Shown in pieces: positions 33,348 to 37,049 of a stretch of DNA of 37,049 nt. The DNA comes from Planctomycetota bacterium (GTDB lineage Bacteria; Planctomycetota; Phycisphaerae; Phycisphaerales; UBA1924). The notes beneath the pieces are model-generated. The model did no database searches. It was not told the origin of the DNA and saw nothing but the letters and a program-made list of their open reading frames with translations. Every line of letters starts with the position of its first letter. The first letter of the stretch is position 1. Location of the stretch: NCBI GenBank assembly GCA_014584315.1, contig JACTNA010000008.1, positions 1-37,049 on the forward strand, written 5' to 3'. Position numbers and translations under genes: made by a program.

Positions 33348-34340
33348 TCATCCGCCCGCCGCGCGCACCTCCTCGTACACCGCGCCGATGGCGCGTGCGC
33401 GCACCTGCTCGTACCCGTACCCCTCCATGAACTCCCACCGCATGGCCTCGACCTCGGCGCGCTCGCGGCCTTCGCGCACCGCCTTCGAGACTTCGTCCCA
33501 CAGCCGCTCCAGGTACTCCGCCTGACGCCGAAGGCCCCCGGCGTCCGTCAGCGCCCCGTGCCCCGGCACGACCATCGTCCGCTCGTCGCACAGCGCGGCC
33601 GTCCGCTTCACGCTCTCGATCCACCCGCGGCAGGTCACGCCGCCGGTCGGGTCGAAGAACGGGTGCAGGTTGTTGAAGAGCAGGTCGCCGGCGTGCAGCA
33701 GGTCGAGGGAGGGCACGCGCACGACCACGTCGTTGTCCGTGTGCCCCGGGCCGAAGTGGTGCAACTCGACGGCGAGATCGCCGATGCGCACCTCGTTGGG
33801 AAACTCGTCGATGCGTCGCGTGGGCGCGAACGCCTCGGCCTCGAGCGAGTCGGCCCGCTCGGCGAGTTCCGCCGCCTCGCGCGCCACGCGCTCGATGTCC
33901 CCGCGGTCGCGTCCCAACTGCGCCGGGCCGCTGCGAGCCATCTGTTTGTAGCGGTCGATCTGGGCGGCGACGCGCTCGCCCGCCGCGTCGTGCGCCAGCA
34001 CGGGCACGTCGCCGGTGAAGGCCACGTTGCCGCCGGTGTGGTCGGCGTGATGGTGGGTGTTCACCACCATCGCGACCGGGTCGCCGTGGGACTCCGCCTC
34101 GCGGCGAAGGGCGCGCGCGATGCCGGGGTACTTTGTGTCGACCAGGAGCGCGCCGCCGCCGGCGCGGACGACCAGCGCGTTCCCGCCGTCGCCCGTGGCG
34201 GCCCACGCGCTGTCGCGCAGGCGCTCCCAGGTGAAGAAGCGATCGGCCCGGGCGCGCGCCCAGGCCTGCCGCGGGAGCGCGATCGGCGCGAGCGAGGCCG
34301 CCGCGGTTGCCGCCAGGAACCGTCTGCGTGTCCAGGGCAT
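33348..34340 (-). CDS. Tat-exported metallo-beta-lactamase-fold hydrolase
   Basis: This 330-residue protein has a twin-arginine signal (RRRFLAATAAAS) ending at an A-x-A site near residue 28. Metal ligands follow in MVVNTHHHADHTGGNVAF (HHxDH core), then a His in HHFGPGHTDND and another in MVVPGHGALTD. These give the two-zinc site of the metallo-beta-lactamase fold. The signal supports the ATG at 34340. Homologues include lactonases, glyoxalase II-like enzymes and broad hydrolases; a Tat signal and cofactor need suggest periplasmic action. It is first in a run with the nitroreductase and the alpha/beta hydrolase, and divergent from efp, with 107 bases between them. Confidence 0.88.
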   Translation of the reverse strand: MPWTRRRFLAATAAASLAPIALPRQAWARARADRFFTWERLRDSAWAATGDGGNALVVRAGGGALLVDTKYPGIARALRREAESHGDPVAMVVNTHHHADHTGGNVAFTGDVPVLAHDAAGERVAAQIDRYKQMARSGPAQLGRDRGDIERVAREAAELAERADSLEAEAFAPTRRIDEFPNEVRIGDLAVELHHFGPGHTDNDVVVRVPSLDLLHAGDLLFNNLHPFFDPTGGVTCRGWIESVKRTAALCDERTMVVPGHGALTDAGGLRRQAEYLERLWDEVSKAVREGRERAEVEAMRWEFMEGYGYEQVRARAIGAVYEEVRAAGG

Positions 34341-34447
34341 CGTGAACCCTCCGTGCCCGGCGCGTCCGGGCATTCTATCAGGCTACCATTGGCCCCCTCC
34401 CCGCGGCGACCGGCCCGGAGAGAACCCTAACGATCGGGGACGACGCG

Positions 34448-35002
34448 ATGAAGGCGAATGACCTGCGGCCCGGGCTGGGCGTGAAGATGGACGGCAAGTT
34501 GTTCGTGGTGACGGAGTTCGAGCACCGCACGCCGGGGAATCTCCGCGCGTTCATCCAGATCAAGATCCGCGACGTGCTGTCGGGCAAGAGCATCGAGAAG
34601 CGCCTGAGCAGCACGGACGACGTGGAGACGATCGACCTGGACCGGAGGCCGATGGAGTACCTCTACTCCGACTCGAGCGGCGCGACGTTCATGGACACCG
34701 AGACCTTCGACCAGATCGTGATCCCCGAGGACGTGCTTGGGAACGCGATGCAGTACCTGACGCCGAACGTGCAGATCGTGGTGCTGTGCCACGAGGGGAA
34801 CCCGGTCACGATGGAACTGCCGTCCAGCGTCGAACTCACCGTGACGGACACGCCGCCGGGCATCAAGGGCGCGACCGCGACCAACCAGACCAAGGAAGCG
34901 ACCTGCGAGACCGGCCTGAAGACCAAGGTGCCCCCGTTCATCTCCGTGGGGGAGAAGATCCGGGTCAGCACGGCCGACGGCTCGTACCAGTCGCGAGCCT
35001 GA
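34448..35002 (+). CDS. efp: Translation elongation factor P
   Basis: This 184-residue protein has the three-domain EF-P layout and length. It rescues ribosomes stalled at polyproline sequences by reaching into the peptidyl transferase centre. Domain I reads MKANDLRPGLGVKMDGKLFVV...EHRTPGNLRAFIQIKIRDVLSG; domain III ends TKVPPFISVGEKIRVSTADGSY. The tip loop, usually PGKG with a lysine that is modified, is PGNLRA here, putting Asn31 at the modified position. Neither lysyl nor rhamnosyl modification as known can occur on Asn. The start is an ATG with a weak upstream GGGGA. The next gene starts 30 bases later, so they may be co-transcribed. Confidence 0.96.
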   Translation: MKANDLRPGLGVKMDGKLFVVTEFEHRTPGNLRAFIQIKIRDVLSGKSIEKRLSSTDDVETIDLDRRPMEYLYSDSSGATFMDTETFDQIVIPEDVLGNAMQYLTPNVQIVVLCHEGNPVTMELPSSVELTVTDTPPGIKGATATNQTKEATCETGLKTKVPPFISVGEKIRVSTADGSYQSRA

Positions 35003-35032
35003 GCCGGCCTTTCGCGCCCGGGGGAGGGAGCG

Positions 35033-36628
35033 ATGGCGAAGCGGAGGACCGTCGCGCTGGGCGCGCTGCTGTGCGTCGTTCTGGCCGCGTGCGCGGCCGG
35101 CGTGGTGTGGACGCTGAAGCAGCGCGGCACGATCGCCGCGCTGGGCGAGAGCATGCAGGACTACCTGGGCCGGCAGGTGGTCGGCATCGTCAACGCCTAC
35201 CTGCACCCGCAACTCGGGTTCTCGACCGTGCGCTACGACGCGCCGGGGACGCTCGTGCTCGCGGGCGTCACGCTCACCGCGCCCGACGGGACGCGCGTGC
35301 TCGAACTCGAACGAATGACGCTGACGCTGGCCGAGGTGCCCAGGATCGGGAGGCCGATCCTCGTCGAGCGCGTGGATGTGGAGTCGCCGACGGTGCGGCT
35401 GGTGCGCGGCCCGTTGGGCGCGGAGGGCGATCGGGGGTGGCTCGGGCTGGACCCGATGGTGAAGGCCGTGCCGGGGCGCGACGAGGCGGTGGAACCGGAG
35501 TTCCGACTCTCGAACGTGCTTCGGCTGCGTCGCGTCGAGGTGCGCGACGCTTCGGTGCACTATGACGAGGGCGACGGCACGCCGCCGATGACGCTGCGCG
35601 GGATCGAAGCCTCGCTCGATCTCGTGCCCGACGAGCGTCGCGGCGAGAGCGGGTGGTACGCCGTGTCCGCCGACACGCGCATCGGCCCGGCGGCCGAGGT
35701 TGAGCTGCGCGGCGAGGTGAGCCTCGATTCGCTGATGGTCGAGGTGGAACGGCTGTTGCTGACGGCGGCGGTCGCGCCGGACACGATGGAGGCGCTCCCG
35801 CCCCAGGTGCAGTCGCTGCTGGCGGAGCGCGACGCACGGGGCACGCTCGAGGTGCTCGCGTGGGGGCGCGCGGACCTGAACGACCCCTTCGCCGGCCCGC
35901 TCACGGCGCAGGTGTCGCTGCGCGAGTTCAACATCGCCGCGGGACGGATGCGGCTTCCGATCGACGAGGCGCGGGCGGAGGCGAGCGTGAGCGGGGGCGT
36001 GGGCACGCTGGCCGCGTTCGAAGCGATGCTCCTGGACGGGCGGGTGGGCGCGAAAGGCACGGCGCGCCTGCACGAGCCGGGCGCGCCCGCCGCGCTGCAC
36101 TGGACGGCGGATGGGCTGGACCTGAACGCGCTGCTGCGCTCGCAGGAGGACCGGGCGGACGCGCGCCTCGCCGGTCGGCTGAGGGGCGAGGGCACCGTGA
36201 CGCTCTCGCTCGACGCCATGGCCGACTCGATCGGCGGCGCCGGGTCGATCAACGTCGAGAACGGCCGGCTGCTGCTCGTGCCGGGCATCACGCAACTGGC
36301 GGACGCGATGAACGTTGCCCGCGGCGCGCGCGAGAGCCGCGAGTCGAACCACCGCGCCTCGGCCGAGTTCGACCTCACGCCCTCGGGCATCAACGTGACC
36401 GCCTCGGAGGTCGTGACGAACTTCATGGCGGCGCGGGGGACGGGGACGGTGGGCTACGACGGCGCGCTGGACCTGGCCGTCAACGCCGGGCCGCTGGAGC
36501 GCGTGCAGTCGCTGCTCGGGCGGGTCGGGGAGGCGATCGGGAGCGTCACCGACCGCTTGATGAAGTATCTTGTCCGCGGAACGGTCGAGGAGCCTCGCGT
36601 TACCGTGGCTCCGCTCGGCATCGGCTGA
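35033..36628 (+). CDS. AsmA-like membrane-anchored protein
   Basis: This 531-residue protein has one N-terminal membrane helix (VALGALLCVVLAACAAGVVW, about 7-26). A long beta-rich, repetitive body follows, typical of AsmA/YhdP-like bridge proteins that connect the inner and outer membranes and are linked to lipid transport. The C-terminal AsmA-like segment (about 380-525) includes LSLDAMADSIGGAGSINVENGRLLLVPGITQLADAM and later VNAGPLERVQSLLGRVGEAI...YLVRGTVEEPRVTV, where the ending is characteristic. AGGGAG precedes the ATG at 35033. Position after efp and before shikimate kinase is not informative about function. Confidence 0.8.
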   Translation: MAKRRTVALGALLCVVLAACAAGVVWTLKQRGTIAALGESMQDYLGRQVVGIVNAYLHPQLGFSTVRYDAPGTLVLAGVTLTAPDGTRVLELERMTLTLAEVPRIGRPILVERVDVESPTVRLVRGPLGAEGDRGWLGLDPMVKAVPGRDEAVEPEFRLSNVLRLRRVEVRDASVHYDEGDGTPPMTLRGIEASLDLVPDERRGESGWYAVSADTRIGPAAEVELRGEVSLDSLMVEVERLLLTAAVAPDTMEALPPQVQSLLAERDARGTLEVLAWGRADLNDPFAGPLTAQVSLREFNIAAGRMRLPIDEARAEASVSGGVGTLAAFEAMLLDGRVGAKGTARLHEPGAPAALHWTADGLDLNALLRSQEDRADARLAGRLRGEGTVTLSLDAMADSIGGAGSINVENGRLLLVPGITQLADAMNVARGARESRESNHRASAEFDLTPSGINVTASEVVTNFMAARGTGTVGYDGALDLAVNAGPLERVQSLLGRVGEAIGSVTDRLMKYLVRGTVEEPRVTVAPLGIG

Positions 36629-36645
36629 GGAATCGAACGCCCACC

Positions 36646-37049
36646 ATGAGCGACCCACGGGCCAGCATCGTGCTCATCGGGCTTCGCGGCTCGGGCAAGA
36701 GCGCGCTCGGCCCCCGCCTCGCCGAACGCCTGGGCCGGCCGTTCATCGACCTCGATGCGGTCACCGTCGCGTATCTCGGCGAGGGCACGCTGCGCGAACT
36801 CTGGGACCGGCACGGCGAGGCCCGCTTCCGCCAGGCCGAGTACCGCGCCCTCGTCAACCAGGCCTTCCCGCGCACCAACCCCGGTCCGGTCGTCGCCCTC
36901 GGGGGGGGGACGCCGACCGCGCCCGGGGCCGCCGACTTCCTCCGCAACGCCCGCGCCCGCGGCCTGGGGGTCATCGTCTACTTGCGCGCGAGTGCCGACA
37001 CGCTCCGCGCCCGCCTCGCCGCCGCGGACAACACCGACCGCCCGTCGCT
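36646..37049 (+). CDS. aroK: Shikimate kinase, cut by the window end
   Basis: The ATG at 36646 opens a frame that runs unbroken to the window end (134 codons). IVLIGLRGSGKSALGPRLAERLGRP is the Walker A loop; FIDLDAV supplies the shikimate-binding Asp; LWDRHGEARFRQAEYRAL matches the GE-xxFRxxE core; VVALGGGTPT is the typical glycine motif. The enzyme phosphorylates shikimate in aromatic amino acid synthesis. The lid and C-terminus lie outside the window. A G9 run at 36901-36909 codes GGG. It begins 17 bases after the AsmA-like gene. Confidence 0.93.
   Translation, partial: MSDPRASIVLIGLRGSGKSALGPRLAERLGRPFIDLDAVTVAYLGEGTLRELWDRHGEARFRQAEYRALVNQAFPRTNPGPVVALGGGTPTAPGAADFLRNARARGLGVIVYLRASADTLRARLAAADNTDRPS

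Noticed and set aside
7420..36909. Many C or G runs of 8-10 bases inside genes (murQ, cca-like, neuC, Maf fusion, SPOR-like, aroK)
   Set aside because: A rough estimate for about 70 % G+C DNA predicts around ten such runs in 37 kb by chance, so the total is not an excess. Only the two in glycan genes are kept as a weak finding.

Overview
The window is GC-rich (roughly 70 % G+C by eye) and reads as a chromosomal segment of a planctomycete of the class Phycisphaerae. The strongest hint is three consecutive secreted proteins that end in a Cys-bounded pair of dockerin-like repeats (ADFNGD...NTLDVLAFLNAY type), an arrangement I associate with that class. A futalosine hydrolase (alternative menaquinone route), an EF-P with a PGNLRA loop, and many exported proteins of unknown function fit the same picture. 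I found no rRNA, tRNA, CRISPR array or prophage.

Layout. 1-51: start of a truncated gene, possibly a transposase. 193-2689 (minus): futalosine hydrolase and a double-domain ABC permease. 2839-4662 (plus): orphan membrane fusion protein. 4690-8337 (plus): sodium:solute symporter, anhydro-MurNAc kinase and MurNAc-6-P etherase, a likely peptidoglycan-sugar salvage operon. 8403-9677: CCA-adding-type nucleotidyltransferase. 9766-12504: two tandem exported SppA/ClpP-like paralogues, one lacking the predicted nucleophile, closed by a strong terminator. 12624-14372: M3 oligopeptidase. 14486-18023: three secreted dockerin-type proteins, each preceded by the same bipartite leader motif and each followed by a hairpin. 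18121-19698: PLP decarboxylase. 19742-20374: lipoprotein whose signal peptide is encoded by a dispersed-type repeat.

20462-29074 (minus): an HDOD protein and a nonulosonic (sialic or legionaminic) acid cluster. In transcription order this is a giant Maf/NTP-transferase/radical-SAM-like fusion, neuA, neuB, an endonuclease/exonuclease/phosphatase-fold lipoprotein, and neuC. With the FlgM-like anti-sigma factor at 31122 it suggests flagellin glycosylation. 29134-30886: a membrane protein and an exported SPOR-like protein, convergent on an AT-rich inverted repeat. 31405-34340 (minus): alpha/beta hydrolase, nitroreductase, Tat-exported metallo-beta-lactamase-fold protein. 34448-37049 (plus): EF-P, an AsmA-like protein and a shikimate kinase cut by the window end.

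Best candidates for something undescribed: the triple fusion with a degenerate radical-SAM domain inside the nonulosonate locus; the active/inactive protease-fold pair; the shared leader motif of the dockerin genes; and the symporter-AnmK-MurQ operon. No intergenic stretch exceeds 300 bases.
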